NCBI GenBank assembly: GCA_013822915.1
Contig: PNLG01000020.1
Span: forward strand, 1 to 15,162
From: Sphingomonas sp.
GTDB lineage: Bacteria; Pseudomonadota; Alphaproteobacteria; Sphingomonadales; Sphingomonadaceae
Direction: 5' to 3'
Length of the DNA: 15,162 bases
A program made the position numbers and the translations under genes. The notes beneath the pieces were generated by a model. It did not search any database and was not told the origin of the DNA. It saw nothing but the letters and a program-made list of their open reading frames with translations. This document shows positions 1 to 6,722 of the stretch, in pieces (position 1 is the first letter of the stretch; the number at the start of each line of letters is the position of its first letter).

Positions 1-534
1 CGGGTCGGGGCCGTCCACCATCGCGCGATTGCCGATCACATAAATGCGATTGCGGTCGAGCCGCCGGGCATAAAGCGCCGGTTCGACATCGCGCGCCAGC
101 ACAATCGCGGCATCCAACCCCTCGCCCAGTCGCGAAATGCCGTGACCGCCAGTGTCGATGTCGAGGTGCAGTTCGGGGTGAAGCGCGCGCAATTCGCCCA
201 ATCGCGGGAATAACCGCTGAGTCGCGAAGAGCGGCAACACGCCCAGGCGCAATCGCTGAACATCTGTGGGGCTGGTCAGCGCTTCGACCGCATCGGCCAT
301 CATGTCGAGCGCGGGGGAAATTTGCGCGATCAACCGCTCACCATCGCTGTTGAGCACCATTGCCTGATGCCGACGGTCGAACAGCGGGCGGTCGATGAAG
401 CGTTCCAGCGCCTGCACCCGGCGACTGAGCGCGGGGGCGGAGAGCGCCAGCTCTTGCGCGGCCGCCTTGACCGAGCCGAGCCTGGCAACCTGAACAACCG
501 CTTCGATGGCGGTCAGCGGCGGCAATCGGCGCAT
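1..534 (-). CDS. LysR-family transcriptional regulator (partial, C-terminus beyond window)
   Basis: N-terminal 178 codons of a LysR-type regulator, open to the window edge. Residues 1-60 form the winged helix-turn-helix; the recognition segment reads GSVKAAAQELALSAPALSRR, followed by VQALE and PLFDRR, the standard LysR arrangement. A linker helix precedes the substrate-binding domain, which begins near residue 95 with LRLGVLPLF. The start is the ATG at 534-532: a strong AGAGGATGAGGA ribosome site lies just upstream, and the HTH is in register from this codon. An overlapping ATG at 541 opens a different frame without LysR similarity. No divergent protein gene sits immediately upstream, which is unusual for this family; a terminator-ended non-coding region does (535-742). 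The CGTCA-CAA-TGACG inverted repeat at 559-571 could be its autoregulatory operator. The effector cannot be deduced. Confidence 0.93.
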   Translation of the reverse strand, partial: MRRLPPLTAIEAVVQVARLGSVKAAAQELALSAPALSRRVQALERFIDRPLFDRRHQAMVLNSDGERLIAQISPALDMMADAVEALTSPTDVQRLRLGVLPLFATQRLFPRLGELRALHPELHLDIDTGGHGISRLGEGLDAAIVLARDVEPALYARRLDRNRIYVIGNRAMVDGPDP

Positions 535-558
535 TCCTCATCCTCTTATGGTGCAGTG

Positions 559-571
559 CGTCACAATGACG
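559..571. promoter_or_regulatory. Inverted repeat upstream of LysR gene, candidate operator
   Basis: The sequence CGTCACAATGACG is a perfect 5-bp inverted repeat around a 3-bp centre, 25 bp upstream of the LysR start codon. Position and symmetry fit an autoregulatory operator. It is an inference: LysR sites are often T-N11-A imperfect dyads, and no second copy in the window supports this one. Confidence 0.3.
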
Positions 572-742
572 TTAGCATTGGCCGGGGCCAGCACGCCAGA
601 GACGATTGCAATCAGCGCAACCACTGTTTGTTTTTTCGCACTTGCAGCAAGAGTTGTTGCGGCGCACATAGAGCAGGCCTTTCAGGCATCCTCTCCTAAA
701 ACTTTTCGAGCCGATCCCTTCGGGTGGTCGGCTCTTTTTTTT
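572..742 (+). ncRNA. Candidate small RNA or short leader ending in an intrinsic terminator
   Basis: This stretch between the LysR gene and the MFS gene has no recognisable protein. It holds the palindrome GATTGCAATC (604-613), the dyad CTTGCAGCAAG (641-651), a pyrimidine-rich ATCCTCTCCT tract followed by AAAAC (about 689-702), and then a strong plus-strand terminator (708-742). A pyrimidine-rich anti-Shine-Dalgarno-like tract before the terminator stem is a layout seen in several alphaproteobacterial trans-acting small RNAs. The 5' end is not determined; a weak -35-like TTGCAG lies at 642-647 without a clear -10. Alternative: an unannotated short peptide gene. One frame ends in TAA at 697-699, just before the terminator, but lacks a convincing start. 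Confidence 0.3.
708..742 (+). terminator. Rho-independent terminator (plus strand)
   Basis: GAGCCGA (708-714) pairs with TCGGCTC (728-734), enclosing a short GC-rich inner section with a TTCG turn, and an eight- to nine-T run follows on the plus strand. On the minus strand the same hairpin is followed by GAAAAGTTTT, so it could also weakly end minus-strand transcripts from the MFS gene, whose stop lies about 30 bp away. The direction of the long T run means the main job is on plus, where no protein gene precedes it. Confidence 0.85.
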
Positions 743-769
743 GTCACGGTCGCGAAGCGGCTACCGCCG

Positions 770-2095
770 CTAGATCATGGCGGATGCGTCATCCTCGCTC
801 GGCGTCGCCTGAACCGGGGCGTGGAGGAAACGCAGCGCATAGCTAAACAACAGCAATAATGCGGCCGCTGCCACTAGATAGGGAAAGGGCTTATAAAGTC
901 CGTACAAGCCAACCCCGATCGACGGCCCAAGCACAAATGATGCGCCGTTGATCGACGTGACCTTGCCCGCCACCGACCCTTGACCGCCCGGCCCGACCGC
1001 GAGCGAGGCGCCAGCAGTAAAGCCGGGCCGGGTAAAGCCAAATCCGGCCGACGCCAGCGCATAAGACAGCGCAATCCCGTAAAGCGAGGTCGCCATCCCG
1101 GTCAGCACCGTGCCAATCGCGGCGGCCACCAGCCCGAACAGCACCAGCCGCCGCGGATCAAGATTAAGCAGCGGAATCAGCCCCCATTGTACCAGCAGCG
1201 CCGCACTCGCCCCCAGGATCAGCACCAGCCCGGTCGGCTGTAACGCGGCAATCGGTTCCAGGTTTAACCGGTCGATCACCAGAAAGCCGATCGTTTGACC
1301 GGTCATCGCTTGCGCATGACCCATCACCAGCCCGGCGATCATCCACCCCCGGATGCGCGGATCGCGATAGGGAATCTTCTCGATTCCCGTCGCGGTGGCC
1401 GCTGTCACGCTTGCCCCTGTCGATTGCCCGCCGATCGAGGGATAGGCGGTCGCCGCCCCCTGGCTCGGCGCCATGCCGCGATCATCCGACAGCATCCGGC
1501 GCAGCGCAATCACCATGACAAGCCCGAACAGCGCACCGATAAAGGCAGGACCCGCCAGCCCGACTTGCACGCCGCCGATACTGCCGAGCACCAGATAAGG
1601 GGCAACCGCCGGCCCCAGTATCGTGCCCAGCCCAAAGGCTGAACCGATCAGCGTCAGCGCCTTGGTGCGTTCTTCGCGCGTGGTTCGCCCGGCGACCAGC
1701 GCTTGCACAGCGGGTGGTGCTGCTGACCCAAATCCACCATAGATCAGTCGCCCCGCGATGAAGGCAACAAACGCGGCCGGGCCGGAAATCCAGCGATTGA
1801 TTCCCGCCATCAGGAAAATGCCGCACAATGTCAGCGATACGACAAACCCCGCCATCCCAAGCAGGATCATCGCGCGTCGCCCCCGCCGATCGGAGCGTGC
1901 GGCCCAAAATGGTGCGGCAATCACCCACAGCAGCGCCGACACCGAAAACGCCGCTGCCACGCCGCTATCAGGCACGCTCAGCAACCGGCCAAGGGCGGGC
2001 AAAACCGATTGCAGCGCGGTATTGCCCGCCGCAATCGTCAACATCACCATGAACAGCAGCGCGAAATCGCGGTCGAACTTGGTTGCGGGTTTCAT
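770..2095 (-). CDS. MFS transporter (drug:H+ antiporter-1-like exporter)
   Basis: A 441-residue inner-membrane protein of the major facilitator superfamily, probably a proton-driven efflux carrier. About twelve hydrophobic segments are visible, with a long polar linker between the two halves (about residues 200-245). MFS motif A is present after TM2 as D69-RRGRR74, and a motif-C-like glycine/proline stretch GSAFGLGTILGPAVAPYLV lies at about 151-169, typical of the DHA1 exporter half. The closest well-known relatives by layout are TetA-type tetracycline exporters, but the substrate cannot be read from sequence. The ATG overlaps the stop of the upstream monooxygenase-fold gene (ATGA, 2092-2095), so the two are probably translationally coupled. 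The acidic C-terminal tail ends in ASAMI. Confidence 0.9.
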   Translation of the reverse strand: MKPATKFDRDFALLFMVMLTIAAGNTALQSVLPALGRLLSVPDSGVAAAFSVSALLWVIAAPFWAARSDRRGRRAMILLGMAGFVVSLTLCGIFLMAGINRWISGPAAFVAFIAGRLIYGGFGSAAPPAVQALVAGRTTREERTKALTLIGSAFGLGTILGPAVAPYLVLGSIGGVQVGLAGPAFIGALFGLVMVIALRRMLSDDRGMAPSQGAATAYPSIGGQSTGASVTAATATGIEKIPYRDPRIRGWMIAGLVMGHAQAMTGQTIGFLVIDRLNLEPIAALQPTGLVLILGASAALLVQWGLIPLLNLDPRRLVLFGLVAAAIGTVLTGMATSLYGIALSYALASAGFGFTRPGFTAGASLAVGPGGQGSVAGKVTSINGASFVLGPSIGVGLYGLYKPFPYLVAAAALLLLFSYALRFLHAPVQATPSEDDASAMI

Positions 2096-2409
2096 GTGCG
2101 GGCCCAGTCATAATCGCGCTCGACGCGGGCAACGCACAGCTCATAGCGGCTATACCAGCGGTCGCGCCCGGCTTCGCGGATTGCCTTGTGTTCGGGGTCG
2201 TCGCGCCACGCCTTGGCGCAGTTCTCATCGGCCCAAAAACTGACGGTGATGCCAAAGCCGTCGTCGCCGCGCGCGCTTTCGAACCCGCAATAGCCCGGCT
2301 GGGTGGCGGCGCGCGCCTGCATCGCCAAGGCGGCCGTGGAATAGCCATCGCTATCGACACCGGTGCGGACCGACATGAAGATGACCGCGATTTGCCCTTT
2401 TCGTGACAT
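2092..2409 (-). CDS. Antibiotic biosynthesis monooxygenase (ABM) domain protein
   Basis: A small soluble protein of 105 residues fitting the dimeric alpha+beta ferredoxin-like ABM fold. Supporting pieces are an N-terminal strand IAVIFMSV, the central QPGYCGFESARGDDGFGITV strand region, FWADE followed by a helix with AKAWRDDPEH, then WYSRYELCVARVERDY. This order (G-F-E-S, I-x-V-x-F-W, H-x-x-A, WY) is common in the ABM/YdhR-like small family. Such proteins act as cofactor-free monooxygenases, haem-degrading enzymes or detoxifying proteins; no haem-ligand motif is evident, so the reaction is unknown. It ends in an ATGA overlap with the downstream MFS exporter, suggesting a two-gene operon in which a metabolite is modified or exported. 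The start ATG has only a weak GGGGGCG ribosome site. Confidence 0.82.
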   Translation of the reverse strand: MSRKGQIAVIFMSVRTGVDSDGYSTAALAMQARAATQPGYCGFESARGDDGFGITVSFWADENCAKAWRDDPEHKAIREAGRDRWYSRYELCVARVERDYDWART

Positions 2410-2470
2410 GCGCCCCCGCTTAGGCTCTATGGCTTGGCGCGCAACCCCCGTTCATGCGCGTGCGGCATTG

Positions 2471-2499
2471 TTGACTCGTGGCCGACCCCGGCCTATGGG
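2471..2499 (+). promoter_or_regulatory. Probable sigma70-type promoter of rpoZ
   Basis: TTGACT (2471-2476) and TATGGG (2494-2499) are separated by exactly 17 bp, placing the start point near 2506 and giving a leader of about 24 nt before the rpoZ ATG. The -35 matches 5 of 6 consensus bases, the -10 only 3 of 6, as is common in alphaproteobacteria. Inferred from spacing and position only. Confidence 0.5.
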
Positions 2500-2529
2500 C
2501 TCCCGCTTCCAGACAGACAAGGATGTGCG

Positions 2530-2874
2530 ATGGCGCGCGTTACCGTCGAAGATTGCGTCGACAAGATTCCCAACCGTTTCGATCTCGTTTTGCTGGCGGC
2601 CCAGCGCGCGCGCCAGATTTCGGGCGGTGCGGAGCTGACGCTGGACCGCGACCGCGACAAGAATCCGGTGGTGGCTTTGCGCGAAATCGCAGAGGAAACG
2701 GTGCGCCCGCCGCAGCTTGAAGAAGCACTCGTGCAGAGTTTGCAGCGCGTCCAGATCGATGATGACGACGCGCCCGACGATGACGGCTCGCTGTCGGCAT
2801 CGGCAGAGGCGCTGCGGCTGACAGCGGCGGCCCCGCCGCGCAACCAGAATCTGGGCGCCGATTACGAGGGTTGA
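2530..2874 (+). CDS. rpoZ: DNA-directed RNA polymerase subunit omega
   Basis: The small omega subunit (114 residues), which helps fold and recruit beta' in core RNA polymerase and in many bacteria contributes to the (p)ppGpp binding site. The diagnostic N-terminus reads MARVTVEDC, followed by IPNRFDLVLLAAQRARQIS and then KNPVVALREIAEE, the conserved omega core (about residues 1-58). The C-terminal half is acidic and low-complexity (DDDDAPDDDG at about 77-86), as in other alphaproteobacterial omegas. The ATG at 2530 is chosen over the longer upstream frame because the conserved start falls exactly there and AAGGA sits 7-8 nt upstream. The last 13 bases overlap, tail to tail, the end of rlmE on the other strand. 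Confidence 0.96.
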   Translation: MARVTVEDCVDKIPNRFDLVLLAAQRARQISGGAELTLDRDRDKNPVVALREIAEETVRPPQLEEALVQSLQRVQIDDDDAPDDDGSLSASAEALRLTAAAPPRNQNLGADYEG

Positions 2875-3563
2875 GCACCAGGCTCGACGTTGCTGCTTGC
2901 GGCGCGTCCCTTAAACCCTTGGGCGATCACATACCATTCGCTTGAATCCTTGCGGCTGGCGGGTGGCTTCGCGTGCTTGACGGTCGCAAAATTGCGCTTC
3001 AGCGCGGCGACCAGCACGCTGTCGGCGCCGCCTGCCAGCACTTTCGCGACGAAATCGCCACCGGGGCGCAGCACGGATCCGGCAAAATCGGCGGCGAGCT
3101 CGACCAGCCCCATGGTGCGCAGATGGTCGGTCTGCGGATGGCCGACGGTGTTCGCCGCCATGTCGGACAGCACCAGATCGGCGGGCCCCGCGAGCGCCTC
3201 CATCAGCAATTCGGGCGCGCGCGCATCGTTGAAGTCGAGCTGAAAGATCGTCACCCCCTCGATCGGATCAACCGGGAGCAGGTCGATACCAACAATCGCG
3301 GCGCCCGGCGCTTGTTTGCGCACCACTTGGCTCCAGCCGCCGGGTGCAATGCCAAGATCGACGACGCGGCGCACACCCCGCAAAAAGCTGAACCGCTCGT
3401 CCAGTTCGATCAGCTTATAGGCGGCGCGGCTGCGATACCCTTCCGCCTTGGCGCGCTTGACATAGGGGTCGTTGAGCTGGCGTTCGAGCCAGCGCGTCGA
3501 TTGCGGCGATCGCCCGCGCGATGTGCGCACCCGCGTGCGGCCACCCGATCCGCCCCGGCTCAT
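2862..3563 (-). CDS. rlmE: 23S rRNA (uridine-2552 2'-O)-methyltransferase RlmE (FtsJ/RrmJ)
   Basis: A Rossmann-fold SAM-dependent methyltransferase that 2'-O-methylates the A-loop uridine of 23S rRNA late in 50S assembly. The SAM motif VVDLGIAPGGWSQV lies at 67-80. The catalytic K-D-K-E set is complete: K50 (AAYKL), D134 (LSDMAAN), K174 (FVAKV) and E209 (SSEWY). At 233 residues it exceeds the E. coli protein (about 209), because of a basic Gly/Arg/Ser-rich N-terminus of about 20 residues and a short C-terminal tail. It follows the Ppx/GppA gene by 10 bp, so they probably share a transcript; a GAGG site 9 nt before the ATG lies in the end of that gene. Its 3' end overlaps rpoZ tail to tail by 13 bp. 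Confidence 0.95.
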   Translation of the reverse strand: MSRGGSGGRTRVRTSRGRSPQSTRWLERQLNDPYVKRAKAEGYRSRAAYKLIELDERFSFLRGVRRVVDLGIAPGGWSQVVRKQAPGAAIVGIDLLPVDPIEGVTIFQLDFNDARAPELLMEALAGPADLVLSDMAANTVGHPQTDHLRTMGLVELAADFAGSVLRPGGDFVAKVLAGGADSVLVAALKRNFATVKHAKPPASRKDSSEWYVIAQGFKGRAASSNVEPGAQPS

Positions 3564-3573
3564 CGTGCGCGCC

Positions 3574-4617
3574 TCACGCCTGCGAGCCGGGCATCAGGCA
3601 GCGCAAAATCCCTTCGCGAATGCCGCGATCGGCCACCCCCAGCCGCTCGGCGGGCCAAAGATCGAGGATCGCCTCCAAAATCGCGCACCCCGCCACGACC
3701 AGATCGGCGCGCTCGGTGCCGATACAGGTCAGCCCGGCGCGCTCGGTGACCGATTTGCCCGCCAGATCGGCACTGATCGCACGCATCGCGCTGGCGGGCA
3801 CGATCAACCCGTCAACGGCGGCGCGGTCATATCGGCTGAGCCCCAGATGGACGCTCGCCAGCGTCGTCACTGTGCCCGATGTGCCGAGCAAGCGGGGTTG
3901 GCGCGGCGCCCGCGGAAGGCGCGCGGCAAAACCGGCCATGCTCGTGCGCGCCAGATCGCGCATCCGGGTATAGACCGCCGCGCGGCCCGCCGCATCGGAC
4001 CCGATGCCTGCGCTTTCGGTCAGCGACACCACACCCCATGGCGCGCTGTGCCAGTCGAGTACGGTCGGCACCGGTGTGCGCGTGTCGACCAGCACCAGCT
4101 CGGTCGAGCCGCCGCCAATGTCGAATACGAGCGCGGGCTCATCGCCGGGTTCGAGCAGGATGTGGCAGCCAAGCACGGCGAGCCGGGCCTCCTCCTCCGC
4201 GGTGATGATGTCGAGCGCGATGCCGGTCTCACGATAGGCGCGTTCGATAAACGCGGCGCCATTGCTGGCGCGGCGACATGCTTCGGTCGCGACGGAGCGG
4301 GCCAGCACGACATTGCGGCGCCGCAGCTTGTCGGCACAAATGGTGAGCGCTGCCAGCGTGCGGTTGATGGCCGCTTCGTTCAATTGGCCGGTCGCGGCCA
4401 GCCCCTCGCCAAGTCGAACCACACGCGAAAAGGCATCGACAACGGTAAAGCCCGACTCTGCCGGGCGCGCGATCAACAAGCGGCAATTATTGGTGCCAAG
4501 GTCGAGCGCGGCATAATGGCGCGCCGCAGAGACGCGCGGGCGGCTCTTGCGAATTGGCGCTTCGCCGACCTGGCCCCCACCACGTCCAACCGGCGCCTGG
4601 GCCGATTGGTTCCCCAT
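3574..4617 (-). CDS. Ppx/GppA family phosphatase (exopolyphosphatase / pppGpp phosphatase)
   Basis: An ASKHA-fold phosphatase that releases phosphate from polyphosphate and/or converts pppGpp to ppGpp, so it links phosphate storage to stringent control. Visible motifs: phosphate-1 loop ALDLGTNN (37-44), the EEEARL segment carrying the candidate catalytic glutamate (141-146), phosphate-2 loop DIGGGST (166-172), adenosine-type motif GTSGTVT (245-251), and the C-terminal ERADLVVAG and REGIL segments. At 347 residues it lacks the HD-like C-terminal domains of E. coli Ppx (about 513 residues), as expected for the short alphaproteobacterial form. About 33 N-terminal residues before the core are Gly/Arg/Pro-rich, so the true start could be later, but no better ATG or GTG lies in between. 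It heads a pair with rlmE. Sequence alone does not separate Ppx from GppA activity. Confidence 0.92.
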   Translation of the reverse strand: MGNQSAQAPVGRGGGQVGEAPIRKSRPRVSAARHYAALDLGTNNCRLLIARPAESGFTVVDAFSRVVRLGEGLAATGQLNEAAINRTLAALTICADKLRRRNVVLARSVATEACRRASNGAAFIERAYRETGIALDIITAEEEARLAVLGCHILLEPGDEPALVFDIGGGSTELVLVDTRTPVPTVLDWHSAPWGVVSLTESAGIGSDAAGRAAVYTRMRDLARTSMAGFAARLPRAPRQPRLLGTSGTVTTLASVHLGLSRYDRAAVDGLIVPASAMRAISADLAGKSVTERAGLTCIGTERADLVVAGCAILEAILDLWPAERLGVADRGIREGILRCLMPGSQA

Positions 4618-4644
4618 GCCGTATCACCATCATTGTGTCGGTCC

Positions 4645-4676
4645 GGGGTGAATACCCCCGCCGTGCTTGGCGCCAA
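4645..4676. promoter_or_regulatory. Two dyads in the ppx/gppA - tRNA-Gln divergent region
   Basis: GGGGT-GAAT-ACCCC (4645-4658) is a perfect 5-bp inverted repeat with a 4-base centre, and TTGGCGCCAA (4667-4676) is a perfect 10-bp palindrome. Both lie 28-60 bp upstream of the phosphatase start codon. On the minus strand TTGGCG would fall about where a -35 element is expected. They may be operators or chance dyads in GC-rich DNA; no regulator is recognised. Confidence 0.25.
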
Positions 4677-4726
4677 CGATAGCCGACAGGGTGCAGTGCG
4701 GCAAGAGCGGTGCCGCTGTCCCTGCG

Positions 4727-4755
4727 TTGACACCTGCTGGCACCGTGCTTAGACG
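4727..4755 (+). promoter_or_regulatory. Probable promoter of tRNA-Gln
   Basis: A perfect TTGACA -35 (4727-4732) is followed after 17 bp by TAGACG (4750-4755), giving a start point about 6 bp before the mature tRNA 5' end at 4768. The short leader and consensus -35 suit a stable RNA promoter; the -10 matches only 3 of 6. Confidence 0.6.
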
Positions 4756-4767
4756 GCCAATCAGCGT

Positions 4768-4841
4768 TGCCCCGTCGTCTAAAGGTAAGACCACGGACTC
4801 TGACTCCGTTAATTGAGGTTCGAATCCTCACGGGGCATCCA
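4768..4841 (+). tRNA. tRNA-Gln, anticodon CTG
   Basis: A complete 74-base tRNA with encoded CCA. The acceptor arm pairs TGCCCCG (4768-4774) with CGGGGCA (4831-4837), a full 7 bp including U1-A72, typical of glutamine tRNAs. The anticodon arm ACGGA-CTCTGAC-TCCGT shows anticodon CTG, which reads CAG. The T arm GAGG-TTCGAAT-CCTC is canonical, and the D loop holds TAAAGGTAAGA. It is followed by the convergent end of pyruvate kinase only 26 bp later; the weak GATCG/CGATC dyad in that gap has no T run. Confidence 0.96.
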
Positions 4842-4867
4842 GCTTGATCGGGCCTGCCGCGATCGGT

Positions 4868-6325
4868 TCAGCTCGAATAGCCTTTCAACTCATCGCCGAT
4901 GATGCGCACGACGTGCAGCACATTGGTAGAGCCGGGCGTGCCAAAGGGGACGCCCGCCATCACGATCACCCGGTCGCCAGCTTTCGCGATTTTGTGGCGC
5001 AGCGCCATGCGCTTGGCCTTGGCGACCATTTCCTCAAACGAATCGACATCGCGGGTGTGGACGGCGTGCGCGCCCCATAACAGGCCCAGCCGACGCGCGG
5101 TGTCCATGCGCGGGGTCAGCACCAGCAGCGGCACTGACGGGCGCTCGCGCGCGATCCGCCGCGCGGTCGACCCGGAGGTAGTGAAACAGATGATGGCGGC
5201 TGCCGACACGGTCTGCGCGATGTTCTTTGCGGCCTCTGACAAGGCATCGGCGGTGGTCGGGTCGGGGCGCGTGATGGTGAAGTGGACGCGCTCGGCGTGC
5301 ATCGGGTCGCGCTCGACCGCTTCAGCGATCGAATTCATCATCGCGACCGATTCCTCGGGCCAAGCACCCGCCGCGCTTTCCGCCGACAGCATGATCGCAT
5401 CGGCGCCGTCATAAACTGCGGTCGCGACATCCGACACTTCGGCGCGGGTGGGCGAGGGGGCTGTAATCATCGATTCGAGCATTTGGGTTGCCACCACGAC
5501 CGGCCGCCCCAGCCGCCGCGATACCTCGACAATCCGTTTTTGGAGCGGTGGGACTTGTTCCGGCGGCAGCTCGACGCCCAGATCGCCGCGCGCCACCATC
5601 ACCCCGTCGCATTGTTCGACAATTTCCTCCAGCCGGTCGATCGCCGACGGCTTTTCGATCTTGGCGAGCAGCGCGGCGCGCCCGTGAATCAATCGCCGTG
5701 CTTCAGCGAGATCATCGGGGCGCTGCACAAACGACAGCGCGATCCAGTCAACCTTCTGATCCAGCGCGAACGCAAGGTCGCTCCGGTCCTTTTCGGTCAG
5801 CGCGGCCATCGGCAACACGACATCGGGCACGTTCAGCCCCTTGCTGTTCGACAACATGCCGCCGATTTCGACCCGGGTTTCGATCCGGACATCGTCACCG
5901 TTCACTACCCGAAGCACCAGCTTGCCATCGTCGAGCAACAGCCGCGCGCCGGGCCGGATCGCTTCGAAAATTTCGCGATGGGGTAATTCGACGCGGGCGG
6001 CATCGCCGGGCGTGGCATCGCGATCGAGCAGGAAAGTCGCGCCGGTTTCCAGCATCACCTTGCCGCCCGCAAATTTGCCAACGCGCAGCTTTGGCCCCTG
6101 AAGATCGGCCAGAATTGTCGATGGGCGGCCAATGCGGCGCTCCATGGCGCGAATCGCCTCGATCAGCGGGATTTTGGCGGCCTGATCGCCGTGGCTCATA
6201 TTGATCCGAAACGCATCGGCACCGGCGCGAAACAGTTTTTCGATCATTTCGGGCGTGCCGCTGGCGGGGCCAAGCGTTGCCAGCACGCGCACTTTGCGCA
6301 ACCGGGGACTGACCGCTTTCGACAT
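4868..6325 (-). CDS. pyk: Pyruvate kinase
   Basis: The glycolytic enzyme converting phosphoenolpyruvate and ADP to pyruvate and ATP; in sphingomonads it also serves the Entner-Doudoroff route. The 485-residue length is normal. Motifs in order: ATLGPAS (16-22), the phosphate/metal residues in FRINMSHG (39-46), ADLQGPKLR (73-81), KIEKPSAI (222-229) containing the catalytic lysine and a metal-ligand glutamate, ARGDLGVELP (245-254), and ATQMLESMI (279-287). The C-terminal allosteric domain runs to the end. A GTG six bases earlier (6331) opens the same frame, but the ribosome site GAGGAG lies only 3 nt from it and 9 nt from the ATG at 6325, so the ATG is preferred. It is divergent from the DUF1244 gene and convergent with tRNA-Gln. 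Confidence 0.97.
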   Translation of the reverse strand: MSKAVSPRLRKVRVLATLGPASGTPEMIEKLFRAGADAFRINMSHGDQAAKIPLIEAIRAMERRIGRPSTILADLQGPKLRVGKFAGGKVMLETGATFLLDRDATPGDAARVELPHREIFEAIRPGARLLLDDGKLVLRVVNGDDVRIETRVEIGGMLSNSKGLNVPDVVLPMAALTEKDRSDLAFALDQKVDWIALSFVQRPDDLAEARRLIHGRAALLAKIEKPSAIDRLEEIVEQCDGVMVARGDLGVELPPEQVPPLQKRIVEVSRRLGRPVVVATQMLESMITAPSPTRAEVSDVATAVYDGADAIMLSAESAAGAWPEESVAMMNSIAEAVERDPMHAERVHFTITRPDPTTADALSEAAKNIAQTVSAAAIICFTTSGSTARRIARERPSVPLLVLTPRMDTARRLGLLWGAHAVHTRDVDSFEEMVAKAKRMALRHKIAKAGDRVIVMAGVPFGTPGSTNVLHVVRIIGDELKGYSS

Positions 6326-6356
6326 GGGCACGCTCTCCTCGCCTTGTGCGAAACCG

Positions 6357-6384
6357 CCTCTAGTCGCTATCTCCCCTCACTCAA
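6357..6384 (-). promoter_or_regulatory. Possible pyk promoter
   Basis: Read on the minus strand, TTGAGT (6384-6379) and TAGAGG (6362-6357) are 16 bp apart and would start transcription about 25 nt before the pyk ATG. The 70-bp gap must also drive the divergent DUF1244 gene, so the two promoters would overlap. Consensus match is moderate. Confidence 0.3.
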
Positions 6385-6395
6385 AGGAGATTGCA

Positions 6396-6722
6396 ATGAC
6401 GACCCCCGATATCGACACCCTGAACATCGATTCCGTTGATGATGCTGTTGCCGCGGCTGCCTTTCGGCGGCTGGTTCGCCATTTGCAGCACCGCATCGAT
6501 GCGCAAAATGTCGATCTGATGGGGCTGGCCGGGTTCTGCCGCAATTGTCTTGGCGATTGGGTGAGCGAGGAATCGGGCGGTGCGATGGATCGGGCGGCAG
6601 CGCGCGCGGCGGTATACGGCATGCCCTATGCCGACTGGAAAGCCGCGCATCAGGCCCCGGCAACGCCCGACCAGCTCGACCGCATGGCGCAAAGTGTTGC
6701 GCGCAATCCGGCCAATGGTTGA
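6396..6722 (+). CDS. DUF1244 (SMc04008-type) domain protein
   Basis: A 108-residue soluble protein of a family common in alphaproteobacteria whose function is not known; a Sinorhizobium member (SMc04008) has a determined structure, as far as I recall. The conserved block is AAFRRLVRHLQHR (about 21-33), QNVDLMGLAGFCRNCLGDW (37-55), then DRAAARAAVYGMPYADWK (65-82). C48 and C51 form a CxxC pair within FCRNCL, a possible metal or redox site. The ATG at 6396 has a near-perfect AAAGGAGA ribosome site 5 nt upstream, and the longer frame starting at 6201 runs back into pyk, so it is discarded. The ~20 residues before the domain are acidic and variable. It is divergent from pyk; its stop codon falls inside the first unit of a 13-bp repeat array. 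Confidence 0.9.
   Translation: MTTPDIDTLNIDSVDDAVAAAAFRRLVRHLQHRIDAQNVDLMGLAGFCRNCLGDWVSEESGGAMDRAAARAAVYGMPYADWKAAHQAPATPDQLDRMAQSVARNPANG

Noticed and set aside
338..541. 67-codon minus-strand frame starting at the ATG at 541
   Set aside because: It is the +1 shadow of the LysR gene; the correct frame begins at the ATG at 534-532 with a full helix-turn-helix.
506..859. 117-codon plus-strand frame across the LysR-MFS gap
   Set aside because: It reads through a strong intrinsic terminator and into the antisense of the MFS gene; no conserved features are seen.
3472..4752. 426-codon plus-strand open frame opposite the Ppx/GppA gene and the start of rlmE
   Set aside because: It lies antisense to clearly conserved genes, is rich in Arg/Ala/Gly/His as expected for a GC-rich shadow frame, and shows no domain.
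4846..4860. Possible terminator (GATCG/CGATC) between tRNA-Gln and pyk
   Set aside because: The stem is short, its loop is nine bases, and no T run follows on either strand.
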